Source: Bryobacterales bacterium (GTDB lineage: Bacteria; Acidobacteriota; Terriglobia; Bryobacterales; UBA6623). Taken from it: a stretch of 34,686 nt of DNA. Below the pieces are notes generated by a model. The model did no database searches. It worked only from the letters and a program-made list of their open reading frames with translations, and was not told the origin of the DNA. The translations under genes were made by a program, and so were the position numbers. Below, piece after piece: positions 7,765 to 15,225 of this stretch; position 1 is the stretch's first letter; the number at the start of each line of letters is the position of its first letter. The stretch is taken from the NCBI GenBank assembly GCA_022824585.1, contig JAJDZN010000043.1, positions 1 through 34,686 on the forward strand, in the 5' to 3' direction.

Positions 7765-7942
7765 TCAGATCGATTGCGCATCAACGGTGTCGTCCATGCG
7801 GTGCCTCCCGATAAAGCGAATATAGACAACCCGGCGGGAGGAGTTGATCCTTTTCTTGATCAGACACTTGTTCCCCGCGACGTTGAACACCGCTCTTCCG
7901 TCCTTCAGGATGCTGACGCTTCGAACATCCCGTTCGACATCC
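7765..7942 (-). pseudogene. HigB-family toxin, N-terminal half deleted
   Basis: The reading frame ending at the TGA at 7765 encodes the C-terminal half of a HigB/RelE-fold mRNA interferase: SKDVERDVRSVSILKDGRAV, FNVAGNK and RRVVYIRFIGRH, ending DAQSI. Full members of this group are about 95-110 residues. Here homology stops at about 7942, exactly where the duplicated RidA segment begins, so the N-terminal half is gone and no start codon of its own is available. The toxin is therefore very unlikely to be active. The NKCLIKKR segment also departs from the usual NKYRLV. Confidence 0.75.
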
Positions 7943-8393
7943 TTGCTAACTTGAAGCGGTGACCCGCGTTCTAGCAATTCCCGCAACAGCACTAGCCCTG
8001 CTATTGATTTCGGGTTGCAGCCCCTCTGAAGACGCAGGGCCTGAGGGGTCGGCACCTGCTGCGTCGCCACGCCAATCGTTCCAAGACGATAGCGGCCAGA
8101 CAGTTGCCATGCTGTCTGACAGCACTCTCTATCTCAGCGCGGTATCGCCGGCCGATCCGGCCGCCCCTATCGCCGACCAGACACACTCGGCAATGCAGCG
8201 GCTCGGCGATATCCTCGGGATGGCGGGCCTTGACTACCCGCAAGTCGTCAGCTGCCATGTCCAACTCTCCGACATGGAGAACTATGCCTCAATGAACGAG
8301 GTATACGGCAGTTATTTTCCCGAGGGAGGCTATCCCGCGAGGACGACCTTGGAGTTTCCCGGCCTGCCGGGTGGAACGGGCGTGTTGCTGACC
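7943..8393 (+). repeat. Partial direct duplicate, downstream copy (5' part of the intact RidA lipoprotein gene)
   Basis: This matches 6899-7348, beginning at TTGCTAACTTGAAGCGG and ending at GTGTTGCTGACCT. Its left boundary interrupts the higB remnant. Confidence 0.85.
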
Positions 8394-9152
8394 TGCATCG
8401 CTTACGCGGAAGCTTCCGAAATCGAGGTGATACGCCCTCCCGAGGACAAGATCCCGGCGGCGATGGGGCCGTACTCTCCCGCAGTGCGGGCCGGACGCAC
8501 CGTCTATCTATCCGGCCAGGGCGGAAGGAACCCAGCCACGGGCGAGCTGGGCGAGACACCGGACGAGCAAGCCCGTCAAACCTTGCAGAACATTGGAACC
8601 ATTCTCGAGGCGGCCGGACTCTCCTATGACAACACCGTTCTGGCAAGTTCCTACCTGCCCCAGGCATCGGACCTGGCCGTCAACGACACTGCCTTTGAGT
8701 CGATCTACAGTGTCGGCGGCGCGCCCAGCCGAGCCAATGTCGTGCTATCGGCACTGCCGGGCGGAATCGCAGTGGAAATCACGTTTATCGCCGTCGATGA
8801 CAACTATGTCACGCGCCTGTTCATGCACGATCAGGCTCCCACAGCACTGTCAAGCCCGATCTCGCAAAGCGGTACCACCGCATACACATCGGCCATGCCG
8901 GGATCCGGTGCCAATTTCAGGGAGCAGTTCCTCCACGCCTTGGATACCAGTACGGCGGCCCTAGGACTGGGCTCCTTGGGACTGGCCAACGTGGTTCGAG
9001 TCAACGCCTACCTCAGCGACTTGGCGAACCTGGAAGAGATGAGAGCGTTGATCGCCGAGGCGTTCCCGGAGCACGCCCCGGCAGTATCCGCTGTGCAGGC
9101 CCACCTTGCCGAGCCAGCCATGGTCAGCCTCGAGATGATCGCTGTCCAGTAA
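7959..9152 (+). CDS. Lipoprotein with three tandem RidA (YjgF/YER057c/UK114) domains
   Basis: The protein starts at a GTG (7959) and has a lipobox (LLLISGC, Cys20), so it should be membrane anchored. Three RidA-like domains follow, at about residues 40-150, 165-280 and 290-397. RidA hydrolyses reactive enamine/imine intermediates using an Arg and a Glu 15 residues later. Domain 2 has both (R258 in APSRAN and E273 in AVEITF). Domain 1 keeps the Arg (R128 in YPARTT), but position 143 is Leu. Domain 3 has lost the Arg (HAPAVSAV). So probably only domain 2 is canonical, the others being structural; RidA is normally a homotrimer, and this gene may encode a single-chain trimer. Its upstream sequence is the higB remnant, so its promoter context is altered. 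An extracytoplasmic location is unusual for this fold. Confidence 0.85.
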   Translation: MTRVLAIPATALALLLISGCSPSEDAGPEGSAPAASPRQSFQDDSGQTVAMLSDSTLYLSAVSPADPAAPIADQTHSAMQRLGDILGMAGLDYPQVVSCHVQLSDMENYASMNEVYGSYFPEGGYPARTTLEFPGLPGGTGVLLTCIAYAEASEIEVIRPPEDKIPAAMGPYSPAVRAGRTVYLSGQGGRNPATGELGETPDEQARQTLQNIGTILEAAGLSYDNTVLASSYLPQASDLAVNDTAFESIYSVGGAPSRANVVLSALPGGIAVEITFIAVDDNYVTRLFMHDQAPTALSSPISQSGTTAYTSAMPGSGANFREQFLHALDTSTAALGLGSLGLANVVRVNAYLSDLANLEEMRALIAEAFPEHAPAVSAVQAHLAEPAMVSLEMIAVQ

Positions 9153-9180
9153 CGGCCCGCAGTGTTGTCCCGGCCTGCCC

Positions 9181-9189
9181 TGCTAGCAT
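9181..9189 (+). promoter_or_regulatory. Extended -10 promoter element for the deoxyhypusine-synthase-like gene
   Basis: TGCTAGCAT is an extended -10 that overlaps the first possible ATG (9188). Predicted transcription starts near 9196, only about 4 bases before the ATG at 9200. Confidence 0.4.
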
Positions 9190-9199
9190 GGGCCGTTTG

Positions 9200-10249
9200 A
9201 TGCATTCCCGACCGAGCAAGGAAGAGCTGCTTTCCTCGCCGACCAAACCGTTCGCCGTCAAAGGTGCCAACTCGGCATCCTCTCTGCTGGAGAAGATGGC
9301 CGACACCGCGTTTCAAGGGCGCCAGCTCGGACAGGCCTTCGCTGCCTGGAAAGCAATGCTGGCCGATCCCGAATGCACCATCTTGATGGGCTTGTCCGGT
9401 GCCATGGTGCCGGCGGGCATGCGTCGGCTGGTGAGGTTCATGATCGAGAACCGCCTGATCGACATCCTGACCTCGACGGGAGCGAACTTGTTTCACGACA
9501 TCCACGAAACCAAGGGCTTCTACCATTACCAAGGGTCGGCCGACATGGACGACGAAGCGCTTGGCGAAGTCATGGTGGATCGCATGTACGACGTGCTGGC
9601 GGACGAAGTCCGATTCCGCGAGCACGATCTTTGGATCGGCAGCTTCGCCGCACGGCTCGACCAATCGCGCCCGTACACGACGCGCGAATTTCTCTACCTC
9701 TTGGGAAAGGAAGTCGGGCGCGACTGCCCCGAGGACGGCATTGTGACCGCGGCGGCCAAGCACAATGTGCCGCTATTCTGCCCCGCGATCGGGGATAGCT
9801 CGATCGGCATCGGCGTCGCCGAGAGCAGGCATCGGGGAGAGAACCGGCTGATGTTCGACATGATGGCGGATGTGCTGGAGATCACCAACGCCGTCGCCGA
9901 CTCCAAGGCGACCGGGGTGATCTACTTCGGTGGCGGAACGCCCAAGAATTACACGCAGCAGTCCGAAGTCGTCGCCATCCTGATGGACCGTGGCAAGGAG
10001 GGGCACCGCTACGGCATTCAGATCGTGACCGATGCACCTCACTGGGGCGGCCTGTCGGGTTGCACGCTGGCAGAATCGCAGAGCTGGGGCAAGATCGCCA
10101 AAGGCGCGACGATGGTCGACTGCCACTGCGACTCGACCATCGCCATGCCGCTGCTGGTGTCAGCCCTGGCAGAGCAAACCGAATTGATCAACAACCGTAA
10201 GCCGCCGTCGTTCGACATGGGGCGAGTCCTCAGGATCCGCCTGCCGTAG
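9200..10249 (+). CDS. Deoxyhypusine synthase-like protein
   Basis: A longer frame starts at 9188, but that ATG lies inside a likely -10 element, so the ATG at 9200 is preferred. The protein shows the hallmarks of the deoxyhypusine synthase family: GLSGAMVPAGM and LTSTGANLFHD for NAD binding, a GGGTPKNYTQQ segment, and SWGKIAKGA, whose lysine (K302 counted from 9188) matches the catalytic lysine that accepts the aminobutyl group. Length (about 350) fits the family. Bacteria lack eIF5A, and bacterial homologues include homospermidine-forming enzymes, so a polyamine-modifying role is more likely than protein modification; which one cannot be decided here. The gene is 47 bases after the RidA lipoprotein gene and convergent with the cytochrome protein that follows. 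Confidence 0.85.
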   Translation: MHSRPSKEELLSSPTKPFAVKGANSASSLLEKMADTAFQGRQLGQAFAAWKAMLADPECTILMGLSGAMVPAGMRRLVRFMIENRLIDILTSTGANLFHDIHETKGFYHYQGSADMDDEALGEVMVDRMYDVLADEVRFREHDLWIGSFAARLDQSRPYTTREFLYLLGKEVGRDCPEDGIVTAAAKHNVPLFCPAIGDSSIGIGVAESRHRGENRLMFDMMADVLEITNAVADSKATGVIYFGGGTPKNYTQQSEVVAILMDRGKEGHRYGIQIVTDAPHWGGLSGCTLAESQSWGKIAKGATMVDCHCDSTIAMPLLVSALAEQTELINNRKPPSFDMGRVLRIRLP

Positions 10250-10266
10250 TCGACACCGCGCCGACG

Positions 10267-13200
10267 CTAGCGCAACTGGCTTAGGAATTCCACCAAGTCG
10301 ACCAGATCGTCAACGCTCATTTGCTCTTGCAGGTCGTCCGGCATCGCGGAGACTGTCGACGCCCTGCGTTCCAAGATCTCCTCCTGCGCGAAATCAGCCA
10401 CGATTCCTCCCTCCATGCGCAGCGTTACGGTTTGCTCCGTCTCGCTGACCACGAAACCCGACACCTCGTCTTGACGCGCCAGCGAGAGATGCACAAGGTC
10501 ATAGGTTGGCGAGACGCTGGCGCTTGGATCGAGGACTGCCTCGTAGATTCCGGCCTTGGGCAGCTTGTCGCCGATCTTTGACAGATCCGGACCGAAGTCC
10601 GTGCCCACGCCGTTGATGATGTGGCAATCGCTGCAGGTGGCTGACTCGAAGACAGACGCTCCGTTACCTGGATCTCCGACTAGAACGAGCAGGTCAGTCA
10701 TCTGCGGCAGCGGCTCGCTGTCCCGCAGCGGCGGGACCGGGAATAGTTCGGCTGCCTGCTCGCGCAGCCGCACGTTCATGGAACGCGTGATTGCAGCCCC
10801 GGCGATTTCGGCCAGTTCAGCCGGGAACTGCCCGTCTCGTGCCAGGTTCACTAAAGCCTCGGCCCCTTGGCTGGTACCGGCCAGAGACCGGACCGCCCGG
10901 TCGCGGACGGGTGGAGGCAGGCTGTGGTCAAGCAGCATCCTCGCCAACAGCGGCACGCTCTCTGAAGATCGTGTATTGCCGACCGCTTCGACAGCTGCGG
11001 CCGCCAACTCGGGCTGGCTGACAACGAATTCCCGAATCGTGTCTTGGGCTCCCGCTTGCAGCAGAGTCAGGGCAGAAGCGATGCCGACTGGATTGTCCCT
11101 GTTGCGGGCGGCGACCTCAACCAGCGACGGGTAGTGGCTGGAGAGGCCGTACCGCTGCACGAGCCGCGCGAACTGAGCCGTCCCCTGACCGCGGCGGAGC
11201 AGTTCGTCGATCGCTTCGCGGGAATTGTGATCCGCGGCAAGGTCAAGTTCGGGCATACGCAACAGGGCCTCAGCCGCTACGAAGAATGGCCGAGGCTTGC
11301 CATCGATGGCCCGTCGAAACGCTAGCTGGCGCAAAGTCCGGGCCTTCGCGGCGCTCTCCGGCTGGAAGTCGAACGCCCGCAGATACCTTGCCGCGTCGGT
11401 GCTCTCAATATCCGACGTACCCACGATCTTCGCCAGATAGCTGGGGGTAACGGATGCCCGAGAGCGCCACAAGATGTCGCGGCCGGCCGGGGTGTTCCAG
11501 TCTGCCCCGACAAGTGCCAGCCAAGCGCCCAGATGTGAATCCCAATTCCCCGCCGCACCAATCCCAAGTGCCTCCAAGTACCAGCGGTCGCCCGCCACGT
11601 GCTGATTCGCCAAGCGTGCCCAGACCGCAGCCGCTTCAGCAGACGTGTTCCCCCTGAGCGCAATCGCGCACTCTCGCCGCACGTGGGAGGACGGATCGGC
11701 GGCGAGCCGTCCCAAGAGGGGCATCAGGCCTTCTCCCGATTGCCGGGCGGCGCGCAGTCCGACGATTCGGATGTCTTCCTCGGGATCCGCCAGCGCTTGG
11801 TCGAGATAGTCCTGTCCGCGCCCCCCGATACGGGCCAGCAGCCACAACGCCCTGGCGCGTTGGCGCACTTCGGTTCCCTCGCGCCATAGCCGGACCAGCG
11901 CATCCTCGGCTTCCTGCCCGCCCTGATCGAGAGCGTGCCAAGCCAGATATCTCGCGTCGAAATTCGGGCTCCGCAAGGCCTCGATTGCTCCTGCAATCGA
12001 CGCAACATCGTGGGTCGGCGGCCGGTACGCATGGCCTTGCGGCGCGATGCGGAAAACTCGCCCGTGCGTGGAATCCTGCTGGCGGTTCCAACCGATCACG
12101 GGGTCATACCAGTCACTCACGAACACGGAGCCGTCGGGAGCTACCGCGACATCGACCGGGCGCACCCACTTGTCACGGGCCCCCTTCAGCAGGTCCACCA
12201 TTCGTGCCTCGTAACCCGCCCCGCTCTTGGCCGATACAATGCCACGCAGCACGCCGGGGCCGGCATCGGTCGCCAACACTTGGTCCCAGAACTCGCTCGG
12301 CAATAGGCGACCTTCGTAAGAGGCCACTCCGGTAGGTGAACCGGCGCCCGTAATCAGCAGGTTTGGCACCACGCCGGGATCGTTCTGGTGCCAGTGCCGC
12401 TCGGGGACCTCTTCGTGGCGGCCGGTGCGCTCGGCTTGGTTCCCCGCGCCCGTTAGCTCGTCACGATAGCCATAGTTGCCGCACTCGAGGATGTAGTTGA
12501 TCCGGCAAGCGTAGCTGCCGTCGTTGTCGTTGTCGGACTGCCACAGCCCGCCCAGCGAGTCCACCGCTACCTCGTAGTTGTTGCGGAAGTTGTGGCCCAG
12601 CACCTCAGTGCCGCCACCGTCAAGGTCGGAGCGAAACACCATGCCGCCCTGATACGGGCTCGCAACCCCGACCAAGGCATCCGCGAAGTCGGGCCGCGGC
12701 ATCTCCGGCCTGCCGCGCAAGCTGCGCTCGTAGTTGCGGTCCAGCACCGGATTGCCGGCCTTGTCAATGACCAGTCGCCCGTCCCTGTCGTGGATGTGCC
12801 GACCTCCGTTGCCCATGTTCCAGTAGAATTTCCCGTCCGGCCCGAACGACAGCGAGTGCGTCGAGTGGTCGTTCTGGGGAGCGCCGGAGTTGGTGAAGAG
12901 GTACTCCTTCTTGTCGGGAACGTCGTCGCCATCCTCATCGGTGAAGACCACCACGTTGGGAGCGGCAGTCACGATCACCTGATTGCCGAGCACGGCGATT
13001 CCCAGCGCGGCATCCACGTCCCGGCCTTGGTAGTAGACCTTGGATGTATCAGCAACCCCGTCGCCATCCGTGTCTTCAAGGATCAGGATGCGATCCCCCT
13101 CGGGGCGCATGTCGTTCCTGCCGTGCTCGCGGTAATTGACGACATCGCAAGCCCAGACCCGGCCGCGATGATCGACATCGATGTTGGTCGGGTTCGACAG

Positions 13201-13368
13201 GATCGGCTCGGAAGCGAACAGCGTTGCCTCGAGGCCGGGATAGAGATCGAGGCTTGCGACCGCCTCCCCGGCGCTGCGGCGATCCGTGCCGTCCGAGCCG
13301 CAGCCCGTCCAAGCGAGCGCGAAGAGCGCCATCGAGAACGAGAGCTGACGGTAACGACTTCGGCTCAT
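10267..13368 (-). CDS. Lipoprotein with PQQ-dehydrogenase-like propeller, HEAT repeats and C-terminal cytochrome c domain
   Basis: I use the ATG at 13368 rather than 13386, because it directly starts a lipoprotein leader (lipobox AWTGC). Residues about 45-460 form a sugar-dehydrogenase-like propeller with the Piru-Ver N-terminal signature of planctomycete, verrucomicrobial and acidobacterial proteins (TDGDGVADTSKVYYQG, SDNDNDGSYACRINY, FVSDWYDPVIGW). Residues about 460-880 are HEAT-like alpha repeats (for example EDALVRLWREGTEVRQRARA). A single heme site CSDCH sits at about residue 918 (longer numbering), with a probable axial Met in SAMPDDL. Members are thought to be periplasmic dehydrogenases that pass electrons to the attached cytochrome; substrates are mostly unknown. 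The gene is convergent with the deoxyhypusine-synthase-like gene, 17 bases apart. Confidence 0.9.
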   Translation of the reverse strand: MSRSRYRQLSFSMALFALAWTGCGSDGTDRRSAGEAVASLDLYPGLEATLFASEPILSNPTNIDVDHRGRVWACDVVNYREHGRNDMRPEGDRILILEDTDGDGVADTSKVYYQGRDVDAALGIAVLGNQVIVTAAPNVVVFTDEDGDDVPDKKEYLFTNSGAPQNDHSTHSLSFGPDGKFYWNMGNGGRHIHDRDGRLVIDKAGNPVLDRNYERSLRGRPEMPRPDFADALVGVASPYQGGMVFRSDLDGGGTEVLGHNFRNNYEVAVDSLGGLWQSDNDNDGSYACRINYILECGNYGYRDELTGAGNQAERTGRHEEVPERHWHQNDPGVVPNLLITGAGSPTGVASYEGRLLPSEFWDQVLATDAGPGVLRGIVSAKSGAGYEARMVDLLKGARDKWVRPVDVAVAPDGSVFVSDWYDPVIGWNRQQDSTHGRVFRIAPQGHAYRPPTHDVASIAGAIEALRSPNFDARYLAWHALDQGGQEAEDALVRLWREGTEVRQRARALWLLARIGGRGQDYLDQALADPEEDIRIVGLRAARQSGEGLMPLLGRLAADPSSHVRRECAIALRGNTSAEAAAVWARLANQHVAGDRWYLEALGIGAAGNWDSHLGAWLALVGADWNTPAGRDILWRSRASVTPSYLAKIVGTSDIESTDAARYLRAFDFQPESAAKARTLRQLAFRRAIDGKPRPFFVAAEALLRMPELDLAADHNSREAIDELLRRGQGTAQFARLVQRYGLSSHYPSLVEVAARNRDNPVGIASALTLLQAGAQDTIREFVVSQPELAAAAVEAVGNTRSSESVPLLARMLLDHSLPPPVRDRAVRSLAGTSQGAEALVNLARDGQFPAELAEIAGAAITRSMNVRLREQAAELFPVPPLRDSEPLPQMTDLLVLVGDPGNGASVFESATCSDCHIINGVGTDFGPDLSKIGDKLPKAGIYEAVLDPSASVSPTYDLVHLSLARQDEVSGFVVSETEQTVTLRMEGGIVADFAQEEILERRASTVSAMPDDLQEQMSVDDLVDLVEFLSQLR

Positions 13369-13423
13369 GGTCGCTTCGCCCGACAAGCCGCGATTGCGAT
13401 CGCTACCTCGCGGCGGCTCACGA

Positions 13424-13432
13424 AGAATACCA
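13424..13432 (-). promoter_or_regulatory. Possible extended -10 promoter for the propeller/HEAT/cytochrome gene
   Basis: The minus strand reads TGGTATTCT, an extended -10 whose predicted start is near 13417, about 49 bases before the ATG at 13368. No clear -35. Confidence 0.3.
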
Positions 13433-13491
13433 AAGTCACTGGCCAGCCCGGACGTGTCGGCGAGCCTGCGGTCTCACCCAGCGCGCTGACC

Positions 13492-14559
13492 TCACCGGAG
13501 CCAAGCGTCGAGGTGTTCGGCCACGAAGTCGTCGTCGACGAGATGCGGATACGCAGCACAGACCCGGTCAATCTCCGCACTCTGGCCCGGCGACAGCCGC
13601 TCCGCCTCGTTCAGGCACCAATTTCCGGCCAGCAGGCCCTGTCTCCGCAACACCTCATGTATGCCGGCTATGCAGCCGGAGAACCGGTTGCGCGTGTCGA
13701 ACAGCGCGGAGTTCGCGTCGGTGACCTCTGCGTTGAGGCGCAGCAACGCTTCAGGGACGCTCCCAGAGTCCGCTGTCAGGGACTCCCGGCACTGCCGCCA
13801 GTACTTACAGGCCGTCTTCGTCCACACAGCCCAGTGGCCGAGCAGACCGCCCACGAACGCGGCGGACGCGCCTCCGCTCGCATAGCTGGTCAGCAGATCG
13901 CCGACGATGTTGTCGTCATTGCCCGTGTAGAGCGCGATCTCGCCGGCACGCCCGGAATCGCAAACCGCGCGCAGCACCTCCAACGTGCAATACCGATCGA
14001 ACGGGGCCACCTTGATGGCCACCAAGCCCTCGATCTCGCACATTTCGCGCCAGAACTCGTACGGGAGCGGAATGCCGCCGACGGCGGGCTGGAGGTAGAA
14101 GCCCATGATCGGGATCACGTCAGCCACTGCACGGGCGTGGGACAGCAGCTCGGCGTGGCTGGCTGCGCGAAGACCCGCGAAGCCAAGCAAGCCAACGTGG
14201 TAGCCGAGGTCGACAGCAAGGCCCGCTTCGCGGACCGCCTGTTCGGTCTGGCCGAGGATTCCGGCAACGCGGATCACGCCGCCATTGCTGTGCCCAGCGG
14301 AGTCTCGCGTAGCATCAGCGGCGAGCTCGAGCACCGGCCGATACAACCCTACCTCCGGCTCGTGGATCGCAAACTGGGTGGTGTGGACGCCGACCGCCAC
14401 TCCTCCCGCCCCGGCTGCTAGGTAATAGCGCGTCAGGGCCGTCTGGCGGCGCTCGTCCAGCTGGCGCCGGGAATCCAGTGCCAGCGGATGCGCGGGAATG
14501 ACCGCGCCGGCGCGCAGCCGAGAGGCGACCTCATCCTCCGAATCGAGGAGTGCGGACAT
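13492..14559 (-). CDS. Dihydrodipicolinate synthase (DapA) family lyase, cytoplasmic
   Basis: This 355-residue protein has the DapA/NanA TIM-barrel layout. GAVIPAHPLALD is the opening strand, MGFYLQPAVGG contains the family's active-site tyrosine (Y155), and VAIKVAPFDRY contains the Schiff-base lysine (K183). Unlike the exported homologue at 1195-2196, it has no signal peptide and keeps the tyrosine, so it is probably a working class I aldolase or dehydratase. It is longer than DapA (about 290), with an extended C-terminal helical region. It starts 25 bases after the selenoprotein stop on the same strand and may be the third gene of that operon. Its substrate is unknown; true lysine-pathway DapA is unlikely given the context and divergence. 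Confidence 0.85.
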   Translation of the reverse strand: MSALLDSEDEVASRLRAGAVIPAHPLALDSRRQLDERRQTALTRYYLAAGAGGVAVGVHTTQFAIHEPEVGLYRPVLELAADATRDSAGHSNGGVIRVAGILGQTEQAVREAGLAVDLGYHVGLLGFAGLRAASHAELLSHARAVADVIPIMGFYLQPAVGGIPLPYEFWREMCEIEGLVAIKVAPFDRYCTLEVLRAVCDSGRAGEIALYTGNDDNIVGDLLTSYASGGASAAFVGGLLGHWAVWTKTACKYWRQCRESLTADSGSVPEALLRLNAEVTDANSALFDTRNRFSGCIAGIHEVLRRQGLLAGNWCLNEAERLSPGQSAEIDRVCAAYPHLVDDDFVAEHLDAWLR

Positions 14560-14584
14560 GGCTTGATCGAAGACCGACCGGGGA

Positions 14585-15139
14585 TCAAGCCGCCTGCGAT
14601 TCTGTCTCGGTCGCGCCCGTCAGTCGTTCGACGACTGTGTCAAGCACCGCAGTCGCGCGCTCCTCGATCTCCTCGGGCAGCTGGTCTTGGATTGGGTGCG
14701 GCACGTAGACCGCGTCCAAGTCCGCCCGACCTAGGGCCGAGGCTTGGGCCCGCGCCGCCGACCGGAATACGTCGGTGGCTATCGGCACGGTGGGGATACC
14801 GGAGTTTTCGAGTCGAACCGAGTCGTGCAAACTGCACGTCGTGCAAGACCCTCAATCGGCGAGGGCCTCGATCACCGCGTGCGGCTGCGCCTTGCGAATA
14901 TCCGTAAGCACCGCCTCGGGGGCTGGCTTCGCGAACGTCGGCTTGCGGAAGCGCAGCACTTCCGACACCCCGTAGCGCTCCCTGAGCAAGGCATCGACGT
15001 GATCGAGGAAGACCTCTCCCCCGCCCTTGCTGATGTCCAGAAGCGCGATCCGCGCACCTCCGACGGACGCGAGCCTCGGAGGCGCCGAGCCCTCCGGCAA
15101 GGGCCGTTCGTCAAGGGGATTCACGACTGTGAGCGACAT
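14585..15139 (-). CDS. UGSC-family selenoprotein (in-frame UGA = Sec96)
   Basis: Two open frames, 15139-14855 and the continuation to 14585, are in the same frame and are separated only by a TGA at 14854-14852. The junction reads EALAD-U-GSCTTCSLHDSV, exactly the Sec-Gly-Ser-Cys motif that names the UGSC family of (seleno)proteins, and sequence on both sides belongs to the family: RIALLDISKGGGEVFLDHV before, and LENSGIPTVPIATDVF and RAQASALG after. The total is 184 residues. A hairpin with a G-starting apical loop lies 19 bases after the UGA, as a bacterial SECIS requires. A GGAGG ribosome site precedes the ATG. The protein has a Rossmann-like feel and a U-x-x-C redox pair with another Cys three residues on. 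Its reaction is not established. It sits downstream of a thioredoxin-fused partner. Confidence 0.92.
14824..14838 (-). promoter_or_regulatory. Bacterial SECIS-like hairpin for Sec insertion
   Basis: In the mRNA, CGUGCA and UGCACG form a 6-bp stem closed by the triloop GUU. The apical loop begins with G and U and starts 19 bases after the UGA, within the 16-37 base window described for bacterial SECIS elements. A competing hairpin, UGCAC-GAC-GUGCA, sits closer (11 bases to its loop) and shares one arm. An outer GGGUC/GACUC pairing is also possible. Folding should be tested. Confidence 0.7.
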
Positions 15140-15225
15140 GCTGTTGTGCCTCCGGCGCAGAGCGCCTCAAACAGAGTAGCAGCCCCCAAGCCCGCGGCCA
15201 AGGAACTGCGCCTGGCCAGGCTGGT

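Noticed and set aside
12592..14421. Plus-strand open frame of 609 codons
   Set aside because: It is antisense to the propeller/HEAT/cytochrome and DapA-like genes and has low-complexity, Arg/His-rich composition with no motif.
14852..14854. TGA read as a true stop, giving two short hypothetical genes or a pseudogene
   Set aside because: The frame is conserved across it, the junction gives the UGSC motif, and a SECIS-like hairpin follows at the correct distance.
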